A DNA stretch of 48,177 nucleotides, taken from Deltaproteobacteria bacterium. GTDB taxonomy: Bacteria; Desulfobacterota; Syntrophia; Syntrophales; UBA8958. Location of the stretch: positions 1 through 48,177 of the forward strand of contig JAKQIZ010000007.1 of the NCBI GenBank assembly GCA_029561465.1. The letters run 5' to 3'. The notes beneath the pieces were generated by a model that saw only the letters and a program-made list of their open reading frames with translations, had not been told where the DNA came from and did not search any database. The position numbers were made by a program, and so were the translations under genes. This document shows, in pieces, positions 8,062-16,715 of the stretch (the first letter of the stretch is position 1; the number at the start of each line of letters is the position of its first letter).

Positions 8062-8143
8062 GTGCGGCCGGAATGATTCAAGAAGCGGAAAGAAGAAGAC
8101 TTTTCAACAAAACGTGGAAAAGAAAAAAACAAGGAGAAAGGTT

Positions 8144-9898
8144 ATGAAAACACGAACAAAATTCAGTGTCATGTGGCTGCTGGCGCTCGGCGTCTTTATC
8201 CTGACGCCGCTCGGCGCCTATGCCAAAGAGGCGATCCAGTCCTGGGAGCTCGTTAATCCCGCCGGGGTCGTCGAGGTAAAGTACTTCAAACCGGCGCCGC
8301 GCCTCACCTCTCTGGACGGTAAGACGATCGTCCTGAGATGGAACGAGAAGCATAACGGCGATTTATTTCTCAACCGGATTGCCGAGCTTCTCCAGAAAGA
8401 AGTTCCCACCGCCAAAGTGATCAAACTTTATGAAGTGGACAAATCCACAATCAAAATCAGCGGATCGGCCAAGGAGTCCAACCGGATCGCCGACGTGATC
8501 AAGGGTCTCAAGGCGGACATCGTCATCGCCACCCAGGCCGATTGAGGATCCTGCACCTCATGGCTGGTGGTCGACCAGTCCGAAGTAGAAAAACGCGGCA
8601 TCCCCACAGTTACCCTGGCGTCAAACCAATTTCTTTCCCTTGCTAAAAGCACCGTCAAAAGCACCGGCATTCCCGAGATGGCCTTTGTGGAATTCGAACA
8701 TCCGATGGGGATGATTCCCGCCGGAGAGGTCAGAGCGAAGGCCAATAAGGCCTTCCCGGAAATCATGAGAATGGCTACCAAATGGCAGCCGACGACTGCC
8801 GTGGCCGCGGCTGCGAAACCGCCCTATCCGGCGGAACGGATCAAGTTCAAAGGCACCTATGCCTCTCTGAACAAGATGTTTTATGAAAAAGGCTGGTCTC
8901 TGGGACTGCCGATAATCCCCCCGACCCCCGAGGCCGTAAAGGCCATGTTGAAGGGGACAAAGCACAAGCCCGGCGAAGTCGTCTGGGTCGTGCCGCCGCG
9001 GCAGGGCCAGTTGACCGTTGAGCTTGTGGCGACCATCGGCGTCATGGCCGGCTGCAAACCCGAGCATATGCCGCTGCTTCTCACCATCGTCAAGGTCCTC
9101 AAGGAACCGGACTTCGATTGGCGCGGCAACAGCACGACGACAGCACCCACGGCGCCGCTGCTCGTCATCAACGGACCGGTCGTCAAGGAACTGGGCATCT
9201 CCGCTTCCACGGGCGCCCTGGGTGGACAGATGCCGGTTAATATTTCCCTTGGCTATTTTGTCAATCTGGTCGGCGATATTGTCGGCGGCTCCGTGCCGCC
9301 TGATTCCGACAAGAGCACCCTGGGCAGCAGGGAGGATCTGGTGGCCATGGTGGTTGCGGAAAACGAGAGCCGGAATCCCTGGAAGCAATCCTATGCCGTA
9401 GAGCACGGATTCAAGGCAACCGACAGCGTCGTGACGGGTTTCGGCGCCTATATGGGGACGAACAACACGGATCACAACAGCGTCAAGGGGAAGGATCTCC
9501 TCAACACTTTTGCCGTGGGTCTGGCCGGCGCATCCTGCGGCATCACCTCATGCTATACCAGGCTGGATCAGCCGTCCACCTGGCAGAACGGCGTGAAGTT
9601 TGCTTTCCTCCTGGTCGGTCCCGAGCATGCCGACACCATGTACCGCGACTTTCCGACGAAGCTGGATGTCCAGAACTACCTCGTCAAGAAAGCGGTCCTG
9701 CCGTACTCGGGGTATTCACCGGGACAGTGCATCGTGCCCAAGGACTTCGGCCCTTACGATGAAAACACCATGTTTCCGCGGTTTACACAACCGGAGCAGA
9801 TCAAAATCGTCGTGACGGGCGGGTCGGGGAAGCAATCCCAGATATGGATTCCCTTCCTGACGGACAACCGGCCGGTATCGGCGGTTATGGAGAAGTAG
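8144..9898 (+). CDS. Putative UGSC-type selenoprotein fused to a second conserved domain (Sec134)
   Basis: The start is the ATG at 8144 after AAGGAGAAAG. A signal peptide (WLLALGVFILTPLGAYA) precedes a domain with VDKSTIKISGSAKESNRIADVIKG. Codon 134 (8543-8545) is TGA and the frame continues G-S-C-T-S-W-LVVDQSEVEKRGIPTV, giving the U-G-S-C motif that names the known UGSC family of (seleno)proteins. The frame runs without further stops to 9898, 584 residues in all. The C-terminal part, from about residue 235, begins YEKGWSLGLPIIPPTPE and contains VMAGCKPEHMPLLL and VINGPVVKELG. It is clearly related to the next gene. A SECIS-like hairpin with a GGU loop lies 23 nt past the TGA. The UGSC and C-terminal domains are of unknown biochemical role; an exported thiol/selenol redox enzyme is an inference. 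Confidence 0.82.
8564..8580 (+). promoter_or_regulatory. Candidate bacterial SECIS of the UGSC protein
   Basis: CUGGU, loop GGUCG, ACCAG form a 5-bp stem, extended to about 7 bp by an outer G-U and G-C pair. The loop starts 23 nt after the TGA at 8543-8545. The loop begins GGU, like the loop bases required in the E. coli fdhF SECIS. Confidence 0.7.
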
Positions 9899-9918
9899 CT
9901 TCACTTGTGGCATTAAAC

Positions 9919-9952
9919 ACGGAGGGGGACCATTCGTCCCCCTCCGTTATTC
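9919..9952 (+). terminator. Hairpin between the UGSC gene and its paralogue (terminator or attenuator)
   Basis: ACGGAGGGGGAC (9919-9930) and GTCCCCCTCCGT (9936-9947) form a perfect 12-bp stem with a 5-nt loop, followed by TATTCT. The U tract is weak, so termination may be partial. It would lower expression of the gene at 9969 relative to the genes upstream. Confidence 0.6.
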
Positions 9953-9968
9953 TCTCAGGAGCGGGAAA

Positions 9969-11261
9969 ATGAAGCGGAGCAAAAAAAAATCCTTCTGGGG
10001 CGCTGTTGCCGCCGGCTTGCTTATCCTTTGCCTGTCGGCGCCCGCCGCGGCGGCGCCGCGCACCGTCGAGGTTTACAATCCCGCCGGTCAACAGCCCGAC
10101 GGGGTCTATGTGGACACTATCCTGAAGAAAATCATGGATGAAACCGGCGTGAAGCGACCGCTCCTGGCCGGGAAATTCACCGGGGTAAAGAAGGAGCGGA
10201 TCGGCATCCGCCATGATGAGTTCTCCGAGGTAAGCGAGTGGTTTTACCTGCGGGGATGGACCGACGGACTTCCCATCGTGCCGCCGACGGAACGACGGGT
10301 AAAGGAGATGCTGAAGGGTACGGACCTGCCGGCCGATTTTCTCGTGGCCAATCTTGACCCCATGGGCGGGCAGGCGACGGTGGAAAAGATCGCCGTCAAT
10401 GCCGTAATGGCGGGCTGCCGGCCCGAATATATGCCGGTGCTGATCGCCGCGGTAGAACTGGCGGCCAGACCGGAGTTCGACTTGAAGGGTCTGGCGACGA
10501 CCACCAACCCCGATGCGCCGCTGCTGATCCTGAGCGGCCCCATTGTGGAACAGCTCGATGTCAATGCGGGAACCAACACCCTGGGACGGGGCTGGCAGGC
10601 CAATGCCTCCATCAGTCGGGCTCTCCACCTGATCATCCAGAACATCGGCGGCAGTTGGCCGGGCGTGACGGATATGTCCACCATCGGCCAGCCGGGGGAT
10701 TTCGTCATGATGCTGGCGGAAAACAGCGCCGCCAACCCCTGGGGACCGCTGCACATGGAACTGGGGCACCCCCGGGCGGCAAACGTCCTGGCCGTCATGG
10801 CCGCTGAGGGGACCCACAGCATTCTCGGGATCGGTCAGTCCGACGAGGGGTTCCTCAAACTGGTCGCCGCCCATCTGGCGGGGCTGGAAAGACCCTACCG
10901 CGAGACGATGCTGCTGATCATCGCCCAGGATACGGCGAAGATGCTGGCCGACAAGGGATGGACCAGGGAAAGGATGATCGCCTACATCACCGACCGGGCG
11001 AAGATCCCCTTCCGCCTGTACAAGGAACGCTATCTCGATTCGTCGGCGCTGCGGAAGGGCATGCCGGACTGGGTCTTCCGGGTGCAAGATCCCGATGCCA
11101 TGATCCCCAGCCCCCTGATCGGCAAACTGTTGATTCTCGTCGCCGGCGGCACGGGCGAGAAGAGCACCCTCATTCCGGGCTGGTATGATGCGGGCATCAT
11201 GAGCAAGGAGATACGCCTACCGGCGAACTGGGACGAGCTGCTGCCGAAGAAAAACCCCTGA
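9969..11261 (+). CDS. Exported paralogue of the UGSC fusion's C-terminal domain, unknown function
   Basis: 430 residues with a signal peptide (GLLILCLSAPAAAAPRT). From about residue 85 it aligns by eye with the C-terminal half of the preceding protein. Shared blocks are WFYLRGWTDGLPIVPPTE against MFYEKGWSLGLPIIPPTP, AVMAGCRPEYMPVL against GVMAGCKPEHMPLL, LATTTNPDAPLLILSGPIV against TTTAPTAPLLVINGPVV, and a late ILVAGGTGEKS against IVVTGGSGKQS. The conserved GC in VMAGC and the PIVPPT loop are candidate functional residues. The N-terminus opens VEVYNPAGQQPDG, which recalls the SWELVNPAGVVEV opening of the UGSC domain. There is no TGA and no UGSC motif here, so this is the non-selenium member of a tandem pair. 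The two products may form a heteromer. I do not know its reaction. Confidence 0.8.
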   Translation: MKRSKKKSFWGAVAAGLLILCLSAPAAAAPRTVEVYNPAGQQPDGVYVDTILKKIMDETGVKRPLLAGKFTGVKKERIGIRHDEFSEVSEWFYLRGWTDGLPIVPPTERRVKEMLKGTDLPADFLVANLDPMGGQATVEKIAVNAVMAGCRPEYMPVLIAAVELAARPEFDLKGLATTTNPDAPLLILSGPIVEQLDVNAGTNTLGRGWQANASISRALHLIIQNIGGSWPGVTDMSTIGQPGDFVMMLAENSAANPWGPLHMELGHPRAANVLAVMAAEGTHSILGIGQSDEGFLKLVAAHLAGLERPYRETMLLIIAQDTAKMLADKGWTRERMIAYITDRAKIPFRLYKERYLDSSALRKGMPDWVFRVQDPDAMIPSPLIGKLLILVAGGTGEKSTLIPGWYDAGIMSKEIRLPANWDELLPKKNP

Positions 11262-11367
11262 CCCGCCAGCGAGGGAGGGCTTAGCCCCATCCCCACCCCG
11301 ACCCCCCCTTGAAGGGGAGGGAGATTTGCGACTTTTGCGAGATCGCCAAGGATGACGCCCGGAGAGG

Positions 11368-12126
11368 CTATTTTTTCCAGACAAACTGTTCCTGCTCCAC
11401 CTGCGCCGGATCCACGCCCAGGCTCTCCAGCTCTTTCAGGGCGGTGTCCATCATGGGGGGCGGACCGCAGACATAGCAGGCGGCGTTTTCCTTCACGCCA
11501 TGCTTCTTCATGATCTCGGCGCTCAGCCGGCCTTGTTCATACTTCACCCCCGGAATGCGGGCGTCGAAATAGCTCTGTACGTCATCTTCCCGGCTCAGGC
11601 AATGGACAACGTTGAGCGGCAGCTCGCCGGTCATCGCGGCAATTTCCTCCCGGCAGAAGACATCGGCGAGAGTCTTGTTCGACCAGAAGAGGATAACCCG
11701 GTTTTTGGCCCCGCAGTTGCGGAAGTGCCTCAATACGCTGAGAAAAGGTGTGATGCCCACGCCTCCGGCCAGCATGACGATCTCCGGTCGGTCGTCAATC
11801 CCCTGGCAGAAAACACCGAGAGGTCCGATCACCTTCACCGGCGTCCCCGGCGTCAGGGAGGGGATGGCGGAAGTGAAAACGCCTTCCTTTTTGATGGTCA
11901 GTCGCAGGAGGTTATCCTCCGGGGCGGCGGAAATGGTGAAAGGGTGCGGTTCGCTCCAGCCCTCTGCGGCCGGAATCCTGATGGAGACGAACTGGCCGGC
12001 TTTTCTGGCGGTGAACTTCTCATCCTTTCCCTCCAGAAAGAGCGAGTTTACATCACTATTTTCCCCGGCCACCCGGACCACTTTCCAGATGTTTTTTTCT
12101 TCACTTGCGGTATTTGCTGAAGCCAT
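11368..12126 (-). CDS. FAD/NAD(P)-binding oxidoreductase, ferredoxin-NADP reductase superfamily
   Basis: 252 residues from the ATG at 12126, chosen because GAGGAGG lies 8 nt upstream; a longer frame upstream has no ribosome site. An N-terminal FAD-binding barrel carries HPFTISAAP, the flavin-contact motif in its Ser/Thr variant. An NAD(P)-binding Rossmann half follows with MLAGGVGITPFLSVLRHF, and the C-terminus has CYVCGPPPMMDTALKEL and ends in EQFVWKK. There is no 2Fe-2S ferredoxin domain and no membrane segment, so it is a soluble cytoplasmic reductase unit. It would move electrons between NAD(P)H and a partner that cannot be named from context. It stands alone, converging on the exported paralogue gene at 9969-11261. 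It could equally be a flavohemoglobin-like or ferric-reductase-type reductase domain. Confidence 0.85.
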   Translation of the reverse strand: MASANTASEEKNIWKVVRVAGENSDVNSLFLEGKDEKFTARKAGQFVSIRIPAAEGWSEPHPFTISAAPEDNLLRLTIKKEGVFTSAIPSLTPGTPVKVIGPLGVFCQGIDDRPEIVMLAGGVGITPFLSVLRHFRNCGAKNRVILFWSNKTLADVFCREEIAAMTGELPLNVVHCLSREDDVQSYFDARIPGVKYEQGRLSAEIMKKHGVKENAACYVCGPPPMMDTALKELESLGVDPAQVEQEQFVWKK

Positions 12127-12223
12127 TGCGGAACCTCCTCGTGATTTAGGCAAAGATATTAACATATCTTTATCACGGAGCACATCGTTATTTACTCCGG
12201 AACACCGAAAATGGCGGGCAATG

Positions 12224-12439
12224 TCAGCGGCGCCGGTAAACGATCCGCTTGCCGGCCGACACCAGGATGTAGGCCAGACCGGCAATGACGATGGTCATCG
12301 CCCCAGCGGGAAGATCCGGCCTATAGCTGACCGCCAGACCGGCCGTGGTGAAAAAGGGGGATCATCCAGAGATCCCGGGGCGAGACCATCAGGATGCTGC
12401 CGAAAAGATAACTCATCAGATCTTCGCCATAGCCGGGGG
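12224..12439 (-). pseudogene. Remnant of a ZnuB-like (ABC-3 family) metal permease
   Basis: On the minus strand from about 12439 the translation reads GYGEDLMSYLFGSILMVSPRD, a typical internal segment of ZnuB/ABC-3 metal permeases. It then jumps, after a shift of frame near 12350, to a C-terminal-like tail (TTAGLAVSYRPDLPAGAMTIV, then IAGLAYILVSAGKRIV, ending with TGA at 12226-12224). The N-terminal half and most of the middle are absent. It is therefore a decayed gene with at least one internal deletion. The rest of the 367-base gap between the reductase and galE holds only a short repeat. Confidence 0.65.
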
Positions 12440-12445
12440 TCCGGG

Positions 12446-12468
12446 ATCAGAAGTAATGTCTTATCAAA
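12446..12468 (+). repeat. Short repeat copy 2
   Basis: This is the second copy of the sequence at 6254-6276, with a single base change inside the palindromic core (AAGTAATGTCTT here). It lies between the znuB remnant and galE without an evident promoter beside it. Confidence 0.4.
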
Positions 12469-12493
12469 CATCCTGTCTTTCAATAATACGTGC

Positions 12494-13504
12494 TCACGGA
12501 TAACCGCAAGGATGGCGAGACTGCCAGCGCCAGGCATCGGCACACATCTCCTCTAGCCCTCGCACGGACCGCCAGTTCAGATCCTTTTTCGCCAAGCCCG
12601 GATCGGCATAGCAGACGGCGATATCGCCGGAACGCCGGCCCACGATTTCATAGGGCACCGGTCTGCCCGCGGCCTTTTCAAAGGCCCGGATCATCTCCAG
12701 GACACTGTAGCCCCGGCCTGTCCCGAGATTATAGATACCAAAATCGCCGGCCTCCGCAAGGCGCTCCAGGGCCTTCAGATGTCCTTGGGCGAGGTCCACG
12801 ACATGGATGTAGTCCCGGACCCCCGTTCCATCAGGGGTGGGGTAATCGTTCCCAAAGACGAGGAGACGGTCCAGCTTACCCACGGCCACCTGGCTGATGT
12901 AGGGCATGAGGTTGTTGGGGATGCCGGCCGGATCTTCCCCCATCAACCCGCTCTCATGTGCGCCGACGGGATTGAAATAGCGCAGCAGGATCACATGCCA
13001 TTCGGGATCCGACGTCTTCAGGTCCTGGAGGATCTGTTCTATCATCATCTTCGTTCGACCGTAGGGGTTCGTGGGACCCAGAGGAAAATCCTCACGGATG
13101 GGCACCGTGGCCGGATCGCCGTAAACCGTGGCCGAAGAGCTGAACACGAGGCGCTTCAAACCATGGTCTGCCATGACTTCGCAGAGGGCGAGGGTCGAGC
13201 AGACATTGTTTTCATAGTAGAAAAGGGGCTGGATTACGGACTCGCCCACCGCCTTGAGACCAGCGAAATGTATCACCGCGTCGCCGGGATGGACTTCGAA
13301 CACCGCCCTGAGGAAGCTTCGGTCCCGGCAATCACCGTGAAAAAACGCCGGCCGGCGCCCGGTGATGGTTTCGATCCGGGACAACACGCTGACCTTGCTG
13401 TTGGAAAGATTGTCCAGGATGACGACGTCATGGCCCGCCCGCAACAGTTCCACGCAGGTGTGACTGCCTATGTAGCCGGCGCCGCCGGTGACGAGTATCT
13501 TCAT
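12494..13504 (-). CDS. galE: UDP-glucose 4-epimerase
   Basis: 336 residues from the ATG at 13504, which has GAGG at good spacing; the ATG at 13510 adds two residues. It is a short-chain dehydrogenase/reductase of the extended type. The N-terminal NAD-binding motif is VTGGAGYIGSH, the catalytic Ser lies in SSSATVYG and the catalytic pair is Tyr/Lys in YGRTK. Substrate-binding parts RYFNPVGAHESGLMGEDPAG, TPDGTGVRDYIHV and the C-terminal GRRSGDIAVCYAD are all present. Length matches the family (about 338). It interconverts UDP-glucose and UDP-galactose in the cytoplasm for cell-envelope sugars. It is divergent from the heat-shock gene, with a 14-nt perfect palindrome (13538-13551, GGGGCAATTGCCCC) in its leader. 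Confidence 0.95.
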   Translation of the reverse strand: MKILVTGGAGYIGSHTCVELLRAGHDVVILDNLSNSKVSVLSRIETITGRRPAFFHGDCRDRSFLRAVFEVHPGDAVIHFAGLKAVGESVIQPLFYYENNVCSTLALCEVMADHGLKRLVFSSSATVYGDPATVPIREDFPLGPTNPYGRTKMMIEQILQDLKTSDPEWHVILLRYFNPVGAHESGLMGEDPAGIPNNLMPYISQVAVGKLDRLLVFGNDYPTPDGTGVRDYIHVVDLAQGHLKALERLAEAGDFGIYNLGTGRGYSVLEMIRAFEKAAGRPVPYEIVGRRSGDIAVCYADPGLAKKDLNWRSVRGLEEMCADAWRWQSRHPCGYP

Positions 13505-13537
13505 ATCCATATCCTCAATGATTCTTTCGGGACTCCG

Positions 13538-13551
13538 GGGGCAATTGCCCC
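13538..13551. promoter_or_regulatory. Palindrome in the galE leader
   Basis: GGGGCAATTGCCCC is a perfect 14-nt palindrome about 35 nt upstream of galE. It could be a protein-binding site or a small RNA hairpin. No regulator can be assigned. Confidence 0.3.
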
Positions 13552-13624
13552 GTCCGGGAAAGAGTTCTTATCATATTTATCGTCCCGAGGCTGCAATTTT
13601 TTAGTCCCCCCGGCGACGGGAAAC

Positions 13625-13652
13625 TTGACATCTCGGGATGATGATATATCAT
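13625..13652 (+). promoter_or_regulatory. Candidate promoter of the hsp20-lon pair
   Basis: TTGACA (13625-13630) and TATCAT (13647-13652) are 16 nt apart, just upstream of the small heat-shock gene. A housekeeping sigma-70 promoter is the simplest reading. I do not see a convincing sigma-32 box or a CIRCE repeat. Confidence 0.45.
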
Positions 13653-13688
13653 GCATACTCATAATCCATGAAAAGGACGGATCGAAAA

Positions 13689-14150
13689 ATGGGGTACATC
13701 AAGATCAAGTTCAAAAACGAGCGGGGCAAGTTCGAGCAGGAGATTCAGGATGTGCTCGATGACATGTTTCATATCTCCGGACCGGCGTTCACCCTCGGAG
13801 AACATACCTGGCGGCCCCATGCGGACATCTACGAAACCTCGGATGCAATCGTTGTTATCCTCGATTTGGCCGGTGTCGTCCGGGAAGACATCCATCTGGA
13901 GGTCAGCCGCAAAACCATCAAGATATCCGGCAAACGTGACCAGAGTTATTTTTCCGGAACGACGCGGTACCATCTCGCCGAAATCACCTATGGTTATTTC
14001 GAACGTCAACTGGCCCTGCACGCCCCCGTGGATTCCGAAACGGTCCAGGCGACCTATGCCAACGGCCTGCTGGAAATCCGGCTGATAAAAATTCCGCCGG
14101 ACCGGGAAAGGCGCATCCCCGTTCTGGGCCCGACCGGTTCGGAATCGTGA
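13689..14150 (+). CDS. Small heat-shock protein, Hsp20/alpha-crystallin family
   Basis: 153 residues from the ATG at 13689, with AAGGA 12 nt before; an ATG at 13668 lies too close to the promoter and has no ribosome site. The alpha-crystallin domain runs from about residue 40 to 140. Its first strand is WRPHADIYETSDAIVVILDLAGV and its late conserved region is YGYFERQLALHAPVDSETVQATYANGLLEI, which ends in the A-x-x-x-N-G-L-L motif. A C-terminal RIPVLGPT resembles the I-x-I/V tail used for oligomer contacts. It is an ATP-independent holdase that binds unfolding proteins in the cytoplasm. lon begins 29 nt downstream, so chaperone and protease are probably co-expressed. Confidence 0.92.
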   Translation: MGYIKIKFKNERGKFEQEIQDVLDDMFHISGPAFTLGEHTWRPHADIYETSDAIVVILDLAGVVREDIHLEVSRKTIKISGKRDQSYFSGTTRYHLAEITYGYFERQLALHAPVDSETVQATYANGLLEIRLIKIPPDRERRIPVLGPTGSES

Positions 14151-14179
14151 CCACAATATAACGACAGAGGACCACGGAC

Positions 14180-16528
14180 ATGACTGAAGAAAAAACCGCT
14201 CAAGATTTGAAGGTTATCCATATACCCGAGACCCTTCCCGTCCTGCCGCTTTTCAACATGATCGTCTTTCCCAAGATGATGCTGCCCATGGAGGTTTTCG
14301 GAGACCAGTCCCTGCAACTCGTCGATGAAGCCATGGCGAAAGACCGGATTATCGGTCTCGTTTTATCCAGAAAAAGCCCGCCGGAGACGACCTACGATCC
14401 GGAAGATTTTCACGCCGTCGGGACCAGCGCCGTTATCCTGAAGATGGCCAAAGCGGCGGAGAAGAAGGCCCAGCTCCTCGTCCAGGGGATCGAGCGGTTT
14501 CGGATCCGGGAATTCATCCCCGGCAAGCCCTATCTCCAGGTCCGGATTGAATCGATCCAGGAACAGGAAGGCAAGGATATAGAAATCGAGGCCCTCATGG
14601 CGAATTTGGTGAGCCTCTTCGAGCGGATCGTCAAACTGACTCCTTTTCTCCCCCAGGAATTCGGCGCCATGGCCAAGACCATTACCGATCCCGGCGTTCT
14701 GGCGGACCTGATCGCCTCCATCATCAACGTCTCGGCGGAGGAAAAGCAGGGCATCCTGGAGGCTACGGCCACCAAGAAGCGCCTCCGTGAGGTCACCCGC
14801 CTCGTCAACCACCAGGTGGAAATCCTCGAGTTGGGCAATAAGATCCAGTCCCAGGTGAAGGATGATATGGACAAGAGCCAGCGCGATTATTACCTGCGCC
14901 AGCAGTTGACCGCCATAAAGAAGGAACTGGGCGAAGAGGACGAAACCAAGGTGGAGGTGGAGGAATACCGGGAAAAGCTGGCCGGCAAGGACCTCCCCGA
15001 GGAGGCCAGGAAAGAGGCGGAGAGGGAGCTGCAGCGTCTGGGGCGGATGCATCCATCCTCGGCGGAATATAACGTCGTTTCCACCTATCTGGACTGGATC
15101 CTCACCCTGCCCTGGCGGGAGGGCACGGAGGACAACCTGGACATCAAAAAGGCCCGCAAGGTCCTCGACGATGATCACTACGGCCTGGAAAAGCCCAAGA
15201 AGCGCATCATCGAATACCTGGCCGTCCGGAAGCTGAAACCGGACACGAAGGGACCCATCCTCTGCTTCGTGGGCCCCCCGGGGACCGGCAAAACCTCCCT
15301 GGGGCAGTCCATCGCCCGCTCCCTGGGCCGAAAGTTCGTCCGCATCGCCCTGGGCGGCGTCCGGGACGAGGCGGAGATCCGGGGGCACCGCCGCACTTAC
15401 ATCGGCGCTCTGCCCGGCCGGATCATCCAGAGCATCCGCCGGGCGGAAACCAATAATCCGGTGTTCATGCTCGACGAAATCGACAAATTGGGCAGCGATT
15501 TTCGCGGCGATCCCTCCTCGGCCCTCCTGGAGGTCCTGGACCCGGCCCAGAATTTCTCCTTCATGGACCATTATCTGGATCTTCCCTTCGATCTTTCCCA
15601 CGTGATGTTCATCACCACCGCCAACATCCTCGACACGATCCCGCCGGCCTTGCGGGACCGCCTGGAGATCATCGAGCTGGTGAGCTACACGGTGGAGGAA
15701 AAGCTCCACATCGCCCAGCGCTATCTCCTCCCCCGGCAGATCCGGGAGAACGGCCTGCAGCCAAGCCAGATCACCTTCACCAAAGGAGCACTCCGGGTCA
15801 TTATCGGGAGCTACACCCGGGAGGCGGGGGTGCGGAACCTGGAGCGGGAAATCGCCGCCGCCTGCCGGGGTGTCGCCAGCCAGGTGGCCGTCGGCGACAT
15901 CGAGCGGGCCAAGATCCGCCGGCAGGACATCCACCGCTATCTGGGTCCGGAACGGATCACCACGGAAACGACCGCCCGGACCTCGAAACCAGGCGTCGTC
16001 ATGGGGCTGGCCTGGACGCCCACAGGCGGAGATCTCCTGTTTATCGAGGCGACGGCCATGAAGGGGAAAAAGGGACTTACCCTCACCGGACAGTTGGGCG
16101 ACGTGATGAAGGAATCAGCGTCGGCGGCTTTGAGCTTCATCCGGGCCAACGCCGAATCGCTGGGAATTGCCCGGGATTTCTTCGAGGACGTGGACATCCA
16201 CATCCACGTACCCTCCGGGGCCATCCCCAAAGACGGCCCTTCGGCGGGGGTAACGATCCTCACCGCCCTCACCTCGCTGCTCACCAACAAACGGATCAAG
16301 AAAGACCTGGCCATGACCGGCGAGATCACCCTCCGGGGCCTCGTGCTCCCCGTCGGCGGCATCAAGGAGAAGGTCTTGGCCGCCCACCGCGCCGGGGTGA
16401 AGACCATCATCCTTCCCAAATGGAACAAGAAGGATTTGGGCGACATCCCGGCCAAGATTCGCAAGGACATCGCCTTCCACCTCGTGGACGACATGCTGGA
16501 AGTCCTGAGGATCGCCTTGGAGAAATAG
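14180..16528 (+). CDS. lon: ATP-dependent protease Lon
   Basis: 782 residues, a normal length for LonA. The N-terminal substrate-binding domain (LPVLPLFNMIVFPKMMLPMEV) is followed by a coiled-coil stretch around residues 190-270. The AAA+ module has Walker A GPPGTGKT near residue 365 and Walker B VFMLDEIDKL. The C-terminal serine-lysine protease domain has the catalytic Ser in PKDGPSAGVT (about 688) and the catalytic Lys in GGIKEK (about 731). Lon degrades misfolded and regulatory proteins in the cytoplasm. AGAGGA precedes the start. The gene follows the Hsp20 gene and is likely on the same stress transcript. Confidence 0.97.
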   Translation: MTEEKTAQDLKVIHIPETLPVLPLFNMIVFPKMMLPMEVFGDQSLQLVDEAMAKDRIIGLVLSRKSPPETTYDPEDFHAVGTSAVILKMAKAAEKKAQLLVQGIERFRIREFIPGKPYLQVRIESIQEQEGKDIEIEALMANLVSLFERIVKLTPFLPQEFGAMAKTITDPGVLADLIASIINVSAEEKQGILEATATKKRLREVTRLVNHQVEILELGNKIQSQVKDDMDKSQRDYYLRQQLTAIKKELGEEDETKVEVEEYREKLAGKDLPEEARKEAERELQRLGRMHPSSAEYNVVSTYLDWILTLPWREGTEDNLDIKKARKVLDDDHYGLEKPKKRIIEYLAVRKLKPDTKGPILCFVGPPGTGKTSLGQSIARSLGRKFVRIALGGVRDEAEIRGHRRTYIGALPGRIIQSIRRAETNNPVFMLDEIDKLGSDFRGDPSSALLEVLDPAQNFSFMDHYLDLPFDLSHVMFITTANILDTIPPALRDRLEIIELVSYTVEEKLHIAQRYLLPRQIRENGLQPSQITFTKGALRVIIGSYTREAGVRNLEREIAAACRGVASQVAVGDIERAKIRRQDIHRYLGPERITTETTARTSKPGVVMGLAWTPTGGDLLFIEATAMKGKKGLTLTGQLGDVMKESASAALSFIRANAESLGIARDFFEDVDIHIHVPSGAIPKDGPSAGVTILTALTSLLTNKRIKKDLAMTGEITLRGLVLPVGGIKEKVLAAHRAGVKTIILPKWNKKDLGDIPAKIRKDIAFHLVDDMLEVLRIALEK

Positions 16529-16658
16529 GCGCTTACCAACTTACAGGAGCCGGTTTGACGACCCGGAGAGAAGATCCGAAGCAGCCCTCGGTGAGGATTC
16601 GCACCTGATGATTGCCGGAAGTTACAGCGCCGACGAACCGTAAGGGGTGTTTTCCCCC

Positions 16659-16714
16659 TTGACAGGGAGGGAAAATCTTGCTACCAACCGTTTAGTTGAA
16701 CCAACCGGATGGTT
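16659..16714 (+). promoter_or_regulatory. Promoter and putative TetR operator of the efflux operon
   Basis: TTGACA (16659-16664) is followed at 17 nt by TACCAA (16682-16687). Over and after this -10 lie two similar palindrome-like sites, AACCGTTTAGTT (16686-16697) and AACCGGATGGTT (16703-16714), spaced 17 bp apart. ACCAACCG is also directly repeated at 16683 and 16700. The second site ends 1 nt before the first TetR ATG. This is the arrangement expected for autorepression. Confidence 0.55.
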
Positions 16715-16715
16715 T

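Noticed and set aside
11281-11330. CCCCTTGAAGGGG hairpin as a terminator after the gene at 9969
   Set aside because: Only about 4 bp of stem with a 5-nt loop and no U tract.
14363-15934. Long antisense open frame of 523 codons opposite lon
   Set aside because: It mirrors a high-GC coding gene with all Lon motifs in the sense frame; its translation has no family signature.
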